From: Paracoccus tibetensis
Lineage (GTDB): Bacteria > Pseudomonadota > Alphaproteobacteria > Rhodobacterales > Rhodobacteraceae
Assembly (NCBI RefSeq): GCF_900102505.1
Contig: NZ_FMVT01000011.1
Span: 62,001-126,000 of the forward strand
Reading direction: 5' to 3'
DNA: 64,000 nt
The notes beneath the pieces are model-generated. The model worked only from the letters and a program-made list of their open reading frames with translations, made no database searches and had not been told where the DNA came from. A program made the position numbers and the translations under genes. Shown in pieces: positions 32,656 through 42,179 of this stretch; the first letter of the stretch is position 1; each line of letters begins with the position of its first letter.

Positions 32656-34647
32656 TCAGCCGATGCGGCCGCCGTCCTGCTTGGTGATCGCCACGACCGA
32701 GGGCCGCGTCGGCATGTCGTCGCGGAAATCCGGCCAGCGGGTCGAGAGGTCCTCGTAATGCGAGATGCGGCCGAAGCCCTCCCAGTCATCGCCGCCATCC
32801 GCCGGGTGCTGCACCGCGACGAATAAGGTGGTCATGTCCGGCGTCATGCAGGGCCCGCACATCTCCGCCCCCACCGGTACGCGGTAGAACAGCTTCGAGG
32901 TGCCCCGCGCCTCGCCTTCCGTGTCCAGTGCCCACAGCCCGTCCGTGCGCCCCGTCTCGGACGGCGAGTTCCCGTCCGTCGAGATCCAGAGCCGCCCGTC
33001 CGCATCCACCGCGCAGTTGTCCGGCATCCCGAACCAGCCGTTCTCGGTCGTCGCGGTCGAGAAGGTGGCGCCAACCTCGGCGATCGAGGGATCGCCGCAC
33101 TGGACCAGGATTTCCCAGGTGCCGCGGGTGGCGGTCAGGTCGCCGCCGTCCTCCACGATTTCGATGATATGGCCGAAGGCATTCTCGGCGCGCGGGTTGG
33201 CGCCATCCGCCTCGGTCCGGCGGGTGTTGTTGGTCAGCATGACATAGACATGGCCGTTCTCGGGGTTCGGCTCGACATCCTCGGGCCGGTCCATCGGCGT
33301 CGCTCCCAGCAGGTCGGCGGCCCGCCGCGCCTCGATCACGATGTCCGCCTGGCTCTCGAAGCCGTTCTCGGCCGTCAGCGGCCCCTCGCCATGGACCAGC
33401 GGCAGCCATTCCATGCTGCCATCCTCGTCGAAGCGCGCCACGTACAGCGTCCCTTCGTCCAGAAGGTCCATGTTCGCCGCGCGGTCGTCGGGGTTGTAGG
33501 TGCCGGCGGTGACGAACTTGTAGACATAGTCGAAGCGCTCGTCGTCGCCCATGTAGAAGACGACGCGGCCGTCCTTGGCCACCGCGCTCTCGGCGCCCTC
33601 GTGCTTGAAGCGGCCGAGCGCGGTGCGCTTCTTCGGCACCGAGTTCGGGTCCATCACGTCGACCTCGACGATCCAGCCGAAGCGGTTCGGCTCGTTGGAC
33701 TCTTTCGAGACGTCGAAGCGATCGTGGAAGCGGCCCCAGTCATAGTTCGCGGCGGGCAGGCCCACGCGCTCGTAGTTGGCGGCTTCCGGGTGATCGGCCG
33801 GCAGTTCGCCCAGGAAGTAGCCGTGGAAGTTCTCCTCGGCCATGATGTAGGTGCCCCAGGGCGTGACGCCGCCGGCGCAGTTGTTGATCGTGCCCAGCAC
33901 CTCGGTGCCCGAGGGATCGGCGGCCGTCTGCAGGCGCGCATGACCCGCGGCAGGGCCGGTCAGTTGCATCGGCGTATTGGCCGTGATGCGGCGGTTCATC
34001 GTCCCTTCGGGGATCGTGCGCCACTTGCCGGCCTCCTTGCGGATCTCGATCACCGTGCCGCCATGCGCGGCCATCTCGATGTTGACGCGATCCTCGGTCG
34101 CCTCGGCCACCACCGCCTCGCCATCGGCAATGGTCACGATGCCGGGGAACATCAGCTCCTCGTTGGTGTATTCGTGGTTCACCACCAGAAGGCCGTGATC
34201 GTCCGCCCCGTCCAGCGGGATGAAGCCGACATAGTCGTTGTTGTAGCCGAACTGCTTTTCCTGCGCCTCGGCGGTCTGGTTCTCGGGGTCGAACTCGGGC
34301 GCGTCGGCCAGGACCTTGTCGCCCCACCGGATCAGCACGTCGGCGTCATAGCCCTCGGCGACGTGGTGATCCTGATCCACGCCCGCCGTCACCTCGGCAA
34401 AGTCGAAGGCCGAGCCGGCGACCCGGGTCTGCGCATGGGCCTCGCCCGCCGACAGCAGCGCGATCGGGCTGACCGTGGCAGAAATCGCGGTGACGGCCAT
34501 AGAGCCCTTGAGGAACCCCCGGCGCGAGAAGCGCGCGGCGATGATCTCGCCCATGGTCGGGTTCTTGGTGGGGTTGAGCCCCGGCCCGTCGGCCCGCTCA
34601 AGCTGGCTGTTGCGGAAAACCTGACGGCTTGGCTGCATGTCATTCAT
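32656..34647 (-). CDS. phoX: PhoX-family alkaline phosphatase, Tat exported
   Basis: A calcium-dependent monomeric phosphatase of the PhoX type (663 residues) that releases phosphate from organic esters in the periplasm. A twin-arginine signal is visible: SRRGFLKGS with Arg42-Arg43, then a hydrophobic stretch and an AHA cleavage site near residue 73. Mature motifs include LLVVNHEYTNEELMFPG, NNCAGGVTPWGTYIMAEENF-type (CAGGVTPWGTY, AEENFHGY) and RFDYVYKFV. The start MNDMQPSRQVF is chosen to include the long n-region typical of this family. Confidence 0.93.
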   Translation of the reverse strand: MNDMQPSRQVFRNSQLERADGPGLNPTKNPTMGEIIAARFSRRGFLKGSMAVTAISATVSPIALLSAGEAHAQTRVAGSAFDFAEVTAGVDQDHHVAEGYDADVLIRWGDKVLADAPEFDPENQTAEAQEKQFGYNNDYVGFIPLDGADDHGLLVVNHEYTNEELMFPGIVTIADGEAVVAEATEDRVNIEMAAHGGTVIEIRKEAGKWRTIPEGTMNRRITANTPMQLTGPAAGHARLQTAADPSGTEVLGTINNCAGGVTPWGTYIMAEENFHGYFLGELPADHPEAANYERVGLPAANYDWGRFHDRFDVSKESNEPNRFGWIVEVDVMDPNSVPKKRTALGRFKHEGAESAVAKDGRVVFYMGDDERFDYVYKFVTAGTYNPDDRAANMDLLDEGTLYVARFDEDGSMEWLPLVHGEGPLTAENGFESQADIVIEARRAADLLGATPMDRPEDVEPNPENGHVYVMLTNNTRRTEADGANPRAENAFGHIIEIVEDGGDLTATRGTWEILVQCGDPSIAEVGATFSTATTENGWFGMPDNCAVDADGRLWISTDGNSPSETGRTDGLWALDTEGEARGTSKLFYRVPVGAEMCGPCMTPDMTTLFVAVQHPADGGDDWEGFGRISHYEDLSTRWPDFRDDMPTRPSVVAITKQDGGRIG

Positions 34648-34737
34648 GACGCGCGCTCCTTGCTGAATCGAAGATCCGCCAGACCCGGCGGATACGTCAG
34701 CGGGAGGTAGCCCCGGCATGTGAAACGCCCGTCACGC

Positions 34738-34759
34738 TTCGATGAAGCTTGGGTGACAG
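34738..34759 (-). promoter_or_regulatory. Weak Pho-box candidate upstream of phoX
   Basis: About 100 nt before phoX, the minus strand reads CTGTCAC, four bases, then GCTTCAT, keeping the 11-nt period of PhoB boxes (CTGTCAT consensus). The first unit matches 6 of 7 bases, the second only 4 of 7. The call leans on the known PhoB control of phoX in other bacteria. Confidence 0.3.
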
Positions 34760-34817
34760 GCCCTATCGTCTTCGCCGCGCCCTATCTCGGGCGCGCCCCC
34801 AGCAGCGGGACGCGATC

Positions 34818-35744
34818 CTACACCCCGAGGCAGAAGCGCATGATCGCCTTCTGCGCGTGCAGCCGGTTCTCGGCCTCGTCCCAGATGACCGAGTTCGGCC
34901 CGTCCATCACCGCGCTCGTCACCTCGTCCTCGCGATGGGCGGGCAGGCAGTGCATGAACAGCGCGTCGGGCTTGGCGCGGGACATCAGCGCCTCGTTGAT
35001 CTGGTAGCCGCGCAGCTGGTTGTGGCGCCGCTCCTTGGCCGATTGCGGATCATGCATGCTGACCCAGGTGTCGGTGACCACGAGGTCAGCCCCCTCGACC
35101 GCCTTCTGCGGGTTGCGCTCGATGGTGACCGGGTGGCCCTTGGCGGCGGCCCAGTCCAGCCATTCCCGTTCCGGGTCCAACGGCGGAGGGCCGGTGAAGG
35201 TCAGATCGAAGCCAAACTGCCCCGCCGCATGGGCGAAGCTGGCGAAGACGTTGTTGCCGTCGCCCGACCAGACCACCTTCTTGCCAGCGATGGGGCCGCG
35301 ATGCTCCTCGAAGGTCATGATGTCGGCCATGATCTGGCAGGGATGGGTGCGGTTGGTCAGGCCGTTGATCACCGGCACCGTCGCATGCTCGGCCATCTCC
35401 TGCAGCGTCGCCTCCTCGAAGGTGCGGATCATGATCAGGTCCACGTAGCGCGACAGCACCCGCGCCGTGTCGGCGATGGTCTCGCCATGGCCCAGTTGCA
35501 TCTCCGAGCCCGACAGCACCATGGTCTGCCCCCCCATCTGCCGCACGCCGACGTCGAAGCTGACGCGGGTCCGGGTCGAGGGCTTCTCGAAGATCAGCGC
35601 CACCATGCGGCCCTTCAGCGGCTGCTCGTCATCGGGCGTGCCGCGCGGGCGGCTCTGGCGGGCGGTCTTCATGGCCCGCGCATTGTCGATGATCGACCGC
35701 AGGGCGGTCTGGTCGGTGGTGTGGATGTCGAGGAAATGCGTCAT
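34818..35744 (-). CDS. argF: Ornithine carbamoyltransferase
   Basis: Makes citrulline from ornithine and carbamoyl phosphate in arginine synthesis. The 308-residue protein has the carbamoyl phosphate loop [14 protein letters not shown] near residue 52, HPCQIMAD near 133, and the ornithine-binding HCLPAHRED near 265. In many alphaproteobacteria argD precedes argF; here it does not, and phaB lies upstream on the same strand. Confidence 0.97.
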   Translation of the reverse strand: MTHFLDIHTTDQTALRSIIDNARAMKTARQSRPRGTPDDEQPLKGRMVALIFEKPSTRTRVSFDVGVRQMGGQTMVLSGSEMQLGHGETIADTARVLSRYVDLIMIRTFEEATLQEMAEHATVPVINGLTNRTHPCQIMADIMTFEEHRGPIAGKKVVWSGDGNNVFASFAHAAGQFGFDLTFTGPPPLDPEREWLDWAAAKGHPVTIERNPQKAVEGADLVVTDTWVSMHDPQSAKERRHNQLRGYQINEALMSRAKPDALFMHCLPAHREDEVTSAVMDGPNSVIWDEAENRLHAQKAIMRFCLGV

Positions 35745-35837
35745 TTTCTTGGCTCTCGGCGGTGTCGCGCAAGGAAGCCCTGCGCCGCCTGCCGGGTCAA
35801 GGGGGCAGGGCGCGAAACGCCCCGCCCGCCCCGCGTC

Positions 35838-36563
35838 TCAGGTGAAGTACTGCCCGCCATTGGCGCTGATCGTCGCGCCGGTGATGAAGCCGGCGTCCTC
35901 GGCCGCCAGGAAGACGACGCAGCGCGCGATCTCCTCGGGCTCGCCGAGGCGCCCCACGGGGATCTGCGGGATGATCCGCTCGTTCAGCACCTTCTCATCG
36001 ATGGCGCGCACCATCTCGGTCCCGATATAGCCCGGGGTGATGGCGTTGACGGTGATCCCGGCCCGCGCACCCTCCTGCGCCAGGGCCTTGGTGAAGCCCA
36101 GATCGCCGGCCTTGGCGGCAGAGTAGTTCGCCTGTCCGGCTTGGCCCTTCTGCCCGTTGATCGAGCTGATGTTGATGATCCGTCCGAACTTGCGGTCGCG
36201 CATCCCCGACCAGACCGGGTGGGTCATGTTGAAGACGCCCGTCAGATTGGTGTCGATCACCTCTTTCCACTGCTGCGGCGTCATCTTGTGGAACATCGCA
36301 TCGCGGGTGATGCCGGCATTGTTGACCAGCACCGCGACCGGGCCAAGCTCGGCCTCGACCTGCTCGACACCCGCCTTGCAGGCGTCGTAGTCGGCGACCG
36401 ACCACTTGTAGGTCTTGATCCCCGTCTCCTCGGTGAAGGCGCGGGCCGCGTCGTCATTGCCGGCATAGTTCGCCGCGACGGTGTAGCCGGCATCCTTGAG
36501 CGCCCTCGAGATGGCCGCGCCGATCCCGCGCGAACCCCCTGTCACCAGAGCCACTTTCGACAT
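35838..36563 (-). CDS. phaB: Acetoacetyl-CoA reductase
   Basis: NADPH-dependent reduction of acetoacetyl-CoA to (R)-3-hydroxybutyryl-CoA for polyhydroxybutyrate. The 241-residue SDR protein has TGGSRGIG at residues 8-15, NNAGITRDAMFHKM, a catalytic serine in NISSINGQKGQAGQ and the YSAAKAG motif; ITRDAMFHKMTP and NGQKGQAGQTNY-like sequence are typical of PhaB. The start MSKVALVTGG follows GGGG and is 42 codons inside a longer reading. It follows phaA by about 100 nt. Confidence 0.96.
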   Translation of the reverse strand: MSKVALVTGGSRGIGAAISRALKDAGYTVAANYAGNDDAARAFTEETGIKTYKWSVADYDACKAGVEQVEAELGPVAVLVNNAGITRDAMFHKMTPQQWKEVIDTNLTGVFNMTHPVWSGMRDRKFGRIINISSINGQKGQAGQANYSAAKAGDLGFTKALAQEGARAGITVNAITPGYIGTEMVRAIDEKVLNERIIPQIPVGRLGEPEEIARCVVFLAAEDAGFITGATISANGGQYFT

Positions 36564-36620
36564 CAGATCCCCCCTCATCATCCAATAAACTGTGCAACAA
36601 AGGCTAAGTTGGCGGCAGAA

Positions 36621-36643
36621 GGCGCGCAACCAAATTGCGCGCC
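36621..36643 (-). terminator. Hairpin between phaA and phaB
   Basis: GGCGCGCAA and TTGCGCGCC form a perfect 9-bp stem with loop CCAAA, followed on the minus strand by TTCTG. It lies 24 nt after phaA and could partially terminate or process the phaAB transcript. The U tract is too short for a firm terminator call. Confidence 0.45.
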
Positions 36644-36666
36644 CTGTCAGCGTTAACGGTCGCGCC

Positions 36667-37839
36667 TCAGCGCTCGAGGCACATGGCAACGCCCATGCCG
36701 CCGCCGATGCAGAGGGTCGCGAGCCCTTTCTTCGCGTCGCGGCGCTTCATCTCGAAGAGCAGCGTGTTGAGGACGCGGCAGCCCGAGGCGCCGATGGGAT
36801 GGCCGATGGCGATGGCGCCGCCGTTGACGTTCACGATGGACGGGTCCCAGCCCATGTCCTTGTTCACCGCGCAGGCCTGGGCGGCGAAGGCCTCGTTCGC
36901 CTCGACGAGGTCCAGATCGCCGACGGACCAGCCGGCCTTCTCCAGCGCCTTGCGGCTGGCCGGGATCGGGCCGGTGCCCATAATCGCCGGATCGAGACCG
37001 GCGGTGGAATAGGAGGCGATGCGCGCCAGGGGCGTCAGCCCGCGCCGCGCGGCCTCCTCCTCGGTCATCACCATCACTGCCGCCGCGCCGTCATTGAGGC
37101 CCGAGGCGTTGGCCGCCGTCACCGAGCCATCCTTGGCGAAGGCCGGGCGCAGCTTCTGCATCCCCTCGATGGTCGCGCCGTGGCGGATATACTCGTCCTT
37201 GTCGATCACCGTGTCGCCCTTGCGCGACTTGACGGTGTAGCCGACGATCTCGTCGTCGAAGCGGCCTTCCTTCTGCGCGGCTTCCGCCTTGTTCTGCGAG
37301 GCCAGCGCGAACTCGTCCTGCTGCTCGCGCGAGATCTGCCACTTCTGCGCGACGTTCTCGGCGGTCTGGCCCATGTGATAGCCGTTGAAGGCGTCCCACA
37401 GACCGTCGCGGATCATCGTGTCGATGAACTGCATGTCGCCCATCTTCTGGCCGGCCCGCAGATAGGCCGCGTGCGTGGCCAGCGACATGCTTTCCTGCCC
37501 GCCGGCCAGAACGACGCGCGCATCGCCCAGGATGACCTGCTGCGCCGCCAGCGCCACCGCCCGCAGCCCCGAGCCGCAGACCTGGTTGATGAGCCAGGCC
37601 GAGGATTCCTGCGGCAGGCCCGCCTTGATATGCGCCTGGCGGGCGGGGTTCTGGCCCTGCGCGGCGGTCAGCACCTGCCCGAGGATCGTCTCGTCGACCT
37701 CGGCCGCATCGACGCCCGCCCGCGCCAGGACCTCCTTCAGGACGGCGGCGCCCAGATCATGTGCCGGGACGTTGGCGAACGCGCCCATGAAACTGCCCAC
37801 AGGCGTTCGCGCGGCAGAGACGATAACAGCTTTTGTCAT
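36667..37839 (-). CDS. phaA: Acetyl-CoA acetyltransferase (beta-ketothiolase)
   Basis: Condenses two acetyl-CoA to acetoacetyl-CoA, the first step of PHB synthesis, and runs in reverse in degradation. The 390-residue protein has the nucleophilic cysteine in [13 protein letters not shown] (near residue 88), the histidine in [14 protein letters not shown] and the second cysteine in [10 protein letters not shown]. The phaA-phaB order gives the biosynthetic pair; phaC is not in the window. Confidence 0.96.
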   Translation of the reverse strand: MTKAVIVSAARTPVGSFMGAFANVPAHDLGAAVLKEVLARAGVDAAEVDETILGQVLTAAQGQNPARQAHIKAGLPQESSAWLINQVCGSGLRAVALAAQQVILGDARVVLAGGQESMSLATHAAYLRAGQKMGDMQFIDTMIRDGLWDAFNGYHMGQTAENVAQKWQISREQQDEFALASQNKAEAAQKEGRFDDEIVGYTVKSRKGDTVIDKDEYIRHGATIEGMQKLRPAFAKDGSVTAANASGLNDGAAAVMVMTEEEAARRGLTPLARIASYSTAGLDPAIMGTGPIPASRKALEKAGWSVGDLDLVEANEAFAAQACAVNKDMGWDPSIVNVNGGAIAIGHPIGASGCRVLNTLLFEMKRRDAKKGLATLCIGGGMGVAMCLER

Positions 37840-38209
37840 GACGGGCTCCTTCTCCCACTGGCCGGCAGGGACCGGCGGATCAGGGTCAGGATGCTGTTTC
37901 AGGACGCAACGTCAAGTCGATGGCGGGCCGGTGGCGCCAACAGGGCGGCTTTCGCACCGAACCGGCGCCTCACCCCTCCCCTTCCACGGCCGCGGCCGCC
38001 TCGTCATCCTCGGGGCCGGCCTTCCGCATCCAGACCAGGGGCACGATGGGCGCCACGCCGTGGCGGAGGGAGAGCCGTGCCGCGCGCCATGATCCCTCCG
38101 TCGCCGCTGTGCCGATCCTTGGCAGCCGGCCCGCCCGAGCGCAAGCGCCGCGCTTTTCATCATCGCGCAACGGGGCTAGAGATGCGCGACCCCGAAAGGA
38201 CGCACGCGC
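37840..38209. other. 370-nt divergent intergenic region between phaA and metG
   Basis: This gap separates two divergent housekeeping genes. I see no tRNA, no T-box specifier stem and no convincing small gene. Open frames here lack ribosome sites, and the minus-strand ones are continuations of reading frames antisense to metG. It must hold the promoters of phaA and metG, but I find no near-consensus pair. Confidence 0.5.
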
Positions 38210-39928
38210 ATGGCCCGCCACCTGATTACCTCTGCCCTGCCCTATATCAACGGCATCAAGCACCTGGGCAACCTTGTCGGCTCGCAGCTGCCGGCGGATC
38301 TCTATGCCCGCTATCTGCGGGCGCGGGGCCACGAGGTGATGTTCATCTGCGCCACCGACGAGCACGGCACCCCGGCCGAGCTGGCGGCTGCGAAAACCGG
38401 CGAGGCGGTGGCCGATTACTGCGCCCGGATGCATGACGTGCAGGCCGAGCTGGCGGCGGGCTTCGGCCTCAGCTTCGATCACTACGGCCGCTCCTCCTCG
38501 GACCGCAACCGCCGCTTGACGCAGCATTTCGCGGGACGCCTGGCCGATGCAGGCTACATCCGGGAAGTGTCCGAACGTCAGGTCTATTCCCATGCCGACG
38601 GCCGCTTCCTGCCCGACCGCTACATCGAGGGCACCTGTCCCAATTGCGGCTATGACAAGGCGCGCGGAGACCAGTGCGAAAACTGCACCAAGCAGCTCGA
38701 CCCGACCGACCTGATAGATCCGCGCAGCGCCATCAGCGGCTCGACCGATCTGGAGGTGCGCGAGACCAAGCATCTCTACCTGCGCCAGTCGGCGCTGAAG
38801 GGCCAGATCGCCGAATGGATCGACGGCAAGACCGACTGGCCGATCCTGACGACCTCGATCGCGAAGAAATGGCTGAACGACGGCGACGGCCTTCAGGACC
38901 GCGGCATCACGCGCGATCTGGACTGGGGCGTGCCGGTCCGGCGCGGCGATGAGGACTGGCCAGGGATGGAGGGCAAGGTCTTCTATGTCTGGTTCGACGC
39001 CCCCATCGAATACATCGCCGCGACCGCCGAATGGGCCGACGCCTCGGGCGCGGACGATGCCGCCTGGCGCCGCTGGTGGCGGCTGGACGAGGGGGCCGGG
39101 GACGTGACCTACACCCAGTTCATGGGCAAGGACAACGTGCCCTTCCACACCCTGTCCTTCCCGGCGACGCTGATCGGCTCGGGCGAGCCGTGGAAGATGG
39201 TCGACTACATCAAGTCCTTCAACTACCTCACCTATGACGGCGGGCAGTTCTCGACCAGCCAGGGGCGCGGCGTCTTCATGGACCACGCGCTGGAGATCCT
39301 GCCGGCCGATTACTGGCGCTGGTGGCTCTTGTCCCACGCCCCCGAAAGCGGCGACAGCGAGTTCACCTGGGAGAACTTCCAGCAGTCGGTGAACAAGGAC
39401 CTCGCCGACGTGCTGGGCAACTTCGTCAGCCGCATCACCAAGTTCTGCCGCAGCAAGTTCGGCGAGACGGTGCCCGAAGGCCCGGCCTACGGACCCGAGG
39501 AGCAGGCCCTGACCGAGGCGATCGCCGGCCGCCTCAAGGCCTATGAGGCCAGCATGGAGGCGATGGAGGTCCGCAAGGCGGCCGCCGAGTTGCGCGCCAT
39601 CTGGGTGCTGGGCAACGAGTACCTGCAGGCCGCCGCGCCCTGGTCGGTCTTCAAGACCGATCCGGAGAAGGCGGCGATGCAGGTGCGGATGGGGCTGAAC
39701 CTCGTGCGGCTCTACGCGGTGCTGTCGGCGCCCTTCATCCCCTTCACCGCCGCCGGGATGCTCGAGGCGATCAACGGCACCGGCGCGGCATGGCCGGACG
39801 ATCTGCAGGCGGCTCTCTCCGCGCTGTCCGCCGGCCACGCCTTCACCGTCCCCGAAGTGATGTTCGCCAAGATCACCGACGAGAGCCGGGCCGAATGGGC
39901 CGAGCGCTTCAAGGGCGTGCGCAGCTAG
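38210..39928 (+). CDS. metG: Methionyl-tRNA synthetase
   Basis: Charges tRNA-Met, including initiator tRNA. The 572-residue protein has the class I signature as [11 protein letters not shown] (residues 11-21), and a four-cysteine zinc knuckle in [17 protein letters not shown] near residue 145. Where the KMSKS loop is expected the protein reads [15 protein letters not shown], so the usual lysines are absent. It lacks the C-terminal tRNA-binding EMAP-like domain of the E. coli enzyme. The ATG start is the only reasonable one. Confidence 0.96.
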   Translation: MARHLITSALPYINGIKHLGNLVGSQLPADLYARYLRARGHEVMFICATDEHGTPAELAAAKTGEAVADYCARMHDVQAELAAGFGLSFDHYGRSSSDRNRRLTQHFAGRLADAGYIREVSERQVYSHADGRFLPDRYIEGTCPNCGYDKARGDQCENCTKQLDPTDLIDPRSAISGSTDLEVRETKHLYLRQSALKGQIAEWIDGKTDWPILTTSIAKKWLNDGDGLQDRGITRDLDWGVPVRRGDEDWPGMEGKVFYVWFDAPIEYIAATAEWADASGADDAAWRRWWRLDEGAGDVTYTQFMGKDNVPFHTLSFPATLIGSGEPWKMVDYIKSFNYLTYDGGQFSTSQGRGVFMDHALEILPADYWRWWLLSHAPESGDSEFTWENFQQSVNKDLADVLGNFVSRITKFCRSKFGETVPEGPAYGPEEQALTEAIAGRLKAYEASMEAMEVRKAAAELRAIWVLGNEYLQAAAPWSVFKTDPEKAAMQVRMGLNLVRLYAVLSAPFIPFTAAGMLEAINGTGAAWPDDLQAALSALSAGHAFTVPEVMFAKITDESRAEWAERFKGVRS

Positions 39929-39999
39929 GCCCGCGCGGCGGCCGGTGGACAATCCGGCTGCGGACGGCTTTGATCCGGCCCATCAGCAAGGAGACCCGG

Positions 40000-40923
40000 A
40001 TGACCCATTGCATCCTGATCGGAGCCCCGGTGGACGAGGGCCAGCGCCGGCCCGGCTGCCTCATGGGGCCTGCCGCCTATCGCACCGCCGGTCTTGCCGG
40101 CACGCTGGCCGCGCTCGGCCACGGGGTCGAGGATCGCGGCGACGTACAGCCCCACGGCATCGGCACCGAGACCTGCGGCAATCCGGCCGTCCACCACCTG
40201 CCCGAGATGATCGCCTGGACGCGCGCGCTGGCCGAGGCCGCCAGGACGGCCATGCCCGACGGGCTGCCGATCATCATGGGGGGCGATCATTCCCTGGCGC
40301 TCGGCACGCTGTCGGGCGTCGCCTCCCACGCCGCCGAGGCGGGGCGCCCGCTCTTCGTGATCTGGCTGGACGCGCATAGCGATTTCCACACGGTCGAGAC
40401 GACGACCTCGGGGAACCTGCACGGCACGCCGATGGCCTATGCCTCGGGCCTGCCGGGCTTCGCGCCCTTCCCCCCCTTCCCCGCTCCGATCCCCGGCGAG
40501 AACATCTGCATGTTCGGCATCCGCAGCGTCGATCCGGCGGAACATGCCGCGATGGAGCCGACCGAGATCACGGTGAACGACATGCGCGCGCTGGACGAGC
40601 ATGGCATCGTGGCGCCGCTTCGGGCCTTCCTCGACCGGGTCCGGGCCGCCGATGGGCTGCTGCATGTCAGCCTCGACGTCGACTTCCTCGACCCGTCCAT
40701 CGCACCGGCCGTCGGCACCACCGTCCCGGGCGGCACCACCTTCCGCGAGGCGCATCTGGTGATGGAGCTGCTGCACGAATCGGGCCTCGTCACCTCGCTC
40801 GACCTGGTGGAGCTGAACCCCTTCCTCGACGAGCGGGGCCGCACCGCCAAGCTGATGGTCGATCTGGTCGCCAGCCTCATGGGGCGCAAGGTCTTCGATC
40901 GCCCGACGCGCAGCTACGGGTGA
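40000..40923 (+). CDS. rocF: Arginase
   Basis: Hydrolyses arginine to ornithine and urea with a di-manganese centre. The 307-residue protein has the three metal motifs GGDHSLALG (near residue 97), DAHSDFHT (near 123) and [10 protein letters not shown] (near 225). AAGGAG precedes the ATG. It starts 71 nt after metG, on the same strand. Agmatinase is an alternative of the same superfamily, but DAHSDFHT and the substrate loop favour arginase. Confidence 0.93.
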   Translation: MTHCILIGAPVDEGQRRPGCLMGPAAYRTAGLAGTLAALGHGVEDRGDVQPHGIGTETCGNPAVHHLPEMIAWTRALAEAARTAMPDGLPIIMGGDHSLALGTLSGVASHAAEAGRPLFVIWLDAHSDFHTVETTTSGNLHGTPMAYASGLPGFAPFPPFPAPIPGENICMFGIRSVDPAEHAAMEPTEITVNDMRALDEHGIVAPLRAFLDRVRAADGLLHVSLDVDFLDPSIAPAVGTTVPGGTTFREAHLVMELLHESGLVTSLDLVELNPFLDERGRTAKLMVDLVASLMGRKVFDRPTRSYG

Positions 40924-40974
40924 CGGCTTTTCCTGTCGCATCGCGCAAGCCGATATGGCATCACCGGGGCCAGT

Positions 40975-41279
40975 GCGGACGTGGCGAAATCGGTAGACGC
41001 AACAGACTTTGATTTGGAGTGCCCGCGGGGAAACCCGCGGTGTAGAACCGCTCAAATTCGGGGAAAGCTGTGGGAGGTTTCTCCCGTGCCGATCCCGAGC
41101 CAAGCCCCTCAGCGGGGAAGGTGTAGAGACTAGACGGGCGGCGCCTAAAGCCGGAAGGCCATGGCGAAGGGATAGTCCAGACCACGAACGCGGGCATCAG
41201 CCCGCGGCGGCGAAAGCCGAAGTGGTACGAAAATCTGGTTCCTTCGGGAGTGCGGGTTCAAGTCCCGCCGTCCGCACCA
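40975..41279 (+). tRNA. tRNA-Leu(UAA), interrupted by a group I intron
   Basis: The exons are 40975-41009 and 41230-41279. The acceptor stem GCGGACG pairs with CGTCCGC, then discriminator A and an encoded CCA. The D arm has GGTAGA, the variable arm is a class II stem (TCC, TTCG, GGA) and the T arm is GCGGG, TTCAAGT, CCCGC. Joining the exons gives anticodon loop CUUAAAA with anticodon UAA. The anticodon stem has four pairs and an A-G apposition at 27-43. The gene stands alone downstream of the arginase gene. Confidence 0.95.
41010..41229 (+). ncRNA. Group I intron in the tRNA-Leu(UAA) anticodon
   Basis: This 220-nt insert separates U34 from A35, the same site as the cyanobacterial/plastid tRNA-Leu(UAA) intron. 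P1: exon ACUU pairs with internal guide GAGU (41017-41020), giving the hallmark U-G at the 5' splice site. P2 is CCGCGGG-GAAA-CCCGCGG (41023-41040). The P7 strands are GACTA (41128-41132, within GTAGAGACTAGACGGG) and TAGTC (41173-41177, within GGATAGTCCAGACC). P9-like stems follow, and the last intron base is G41229. There is no room for an endonuclease gene. It resembles subgroup IC3. Confidence 0.93.
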
Positions 41280-41311
41280 CTCGGCCGTCTGCCGTTCCGG
41301 CCCGGCGGCTT

Positions 41312-41334
41312 GCCCGACCCCCAGGGGGTCGGGC
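41312..41334 (+). terminator. Hairpin downstream of tRNA-Leu
   Basis: GCCCGACCCC and GGGGTCGGGC form a 10-bp stem with loop CAG, 33 nt after the tRNA 3' end. A U tract is missing, so this may stop the 3' exonuclease or act with Rho rather than as a standard terminator. The rest of 41280-41516 holds no gene I can support. Confidence 0.4.
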
Positions 41335-41516
41335 CTGCCGGCCGGCCGAACGTTCGAGCGAAGCAACAAGGGACAAAAACAACACGCAAAAAGTCGCCCG
41401 TTCGTTGTATGCCTTCTCGCTGATGCACGTATGGAAGTCAGCCTGTCCTTTTGGGCAAGTAAATGTAAAGCCCGCAACCTGAGGGCTGTCTGGCCCCCCG
41501 GACAGGCCTTGCCGGC

Positions 41517-42068
41517 TCAGGTTTCGACCGGCTGCGGCTCGCGCGGGGGGCGGCCGATGATGTCGCGCAATGCATCAAGTTCGATGAAGTTGTCGGCCTG
41601 CCGGCGCAGGTCGTCGGCGATCATCGGCGGCTGGCTGCGGATGGTCGAGACGACCGAGACGCGCACGCCCTGCCGTTGCAGCGATTCGACCAGCGGGCGG
41701 AAGTCGCCGTCCCCCGAGAAGAGGACCGCGTGATCCAGCCGCGGCGCCAGTTCCATCGCGTTGACCGTCAGCTCGATGTCCATGTTGCCCTTGATCTTCC
41801 GCCGGCCCATCGCGTCGGTGAACTCCTTCGCCGCCTTCGTGACGACGCAGAAGCCGTTGTAGTGCAGCCAGTCGACCAGCGGCCGGATCGGCGAGTACTC
41901 CTCGCCGTCCAGAAGCGCGGTATAGTAGTAGGCGCGCATCAGCTTGCCTCGCCGGTCGAATTCCTGCCGCAGAAGCTTGTAGTCCACGTCGAAGCCCAGG
42001 GCCCGCGCGGCGGCATAGAGGTTGGCGCCATCGATGAAGATGGCCAATCGGTCGTCTTTGTAAAACAT
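41517..42068 (-). CDS. NYN-domain (LabA-like) protein
   Basis: A 183-residue protein of the NYN/PIN-like ribonuclease superfamily. Acidic residues of the predicted metal site are visible: Asp13 in IFIDGANLY, Asp in GNMDIEL (near residue 95) and the SGDGDFRPLVESL motif (near 117). Members are predicted RNases; cyanobacterial LabA acts in circadian output, but no such role is implied here. The start MFYKDDRLAIF is chosen; 12 further upstream codons are basic and unconserved. Divergent from folK. Confidence 0.88.
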   Translation of the reverse strand: MFYKDDRLAIFIDGANLYAAARALGFDVDYKLLRQEFDRRGKLMRAYYYTALLDGEEYSPIRPLVDWLHYNGFCVVTKAAKEFTDAMGRRKIKGNMDIELTVNAMELAPRLDHAVLFSGDGDFRPLVESLQRQGVRVSVVSTIRSQPPMIADDLRRQADNFIELDALRDIIGRPPREPQPVET

Positions 42069-42179
42069 CCGGGTGTTGCCTTTTTTAGGTCTTGCTGTTT
42101 TCAAAGCCCGGTTCGCGCCAAGGTGAGGGCCCTGGCATGCTGCGCCCCTTGCCTAAGGTTTTAGAACGGGAAGGAAAAC

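Noticed and set aside
37970..38163. Small gene in the phaA-metG gap, minus strand
   Set aside because: Frames here either continue from metG antisense or lack a ribosome site; the best ends EDDEAAAAVEGEG but has no good start, so I left it out.
41280..41516. Possible second tRNA or small RNA downstream of tRNA-Leu
   Set aside because: No second cloverleaf or promoter is visible; apart from one hairpin the stretch has no recognisable structure.
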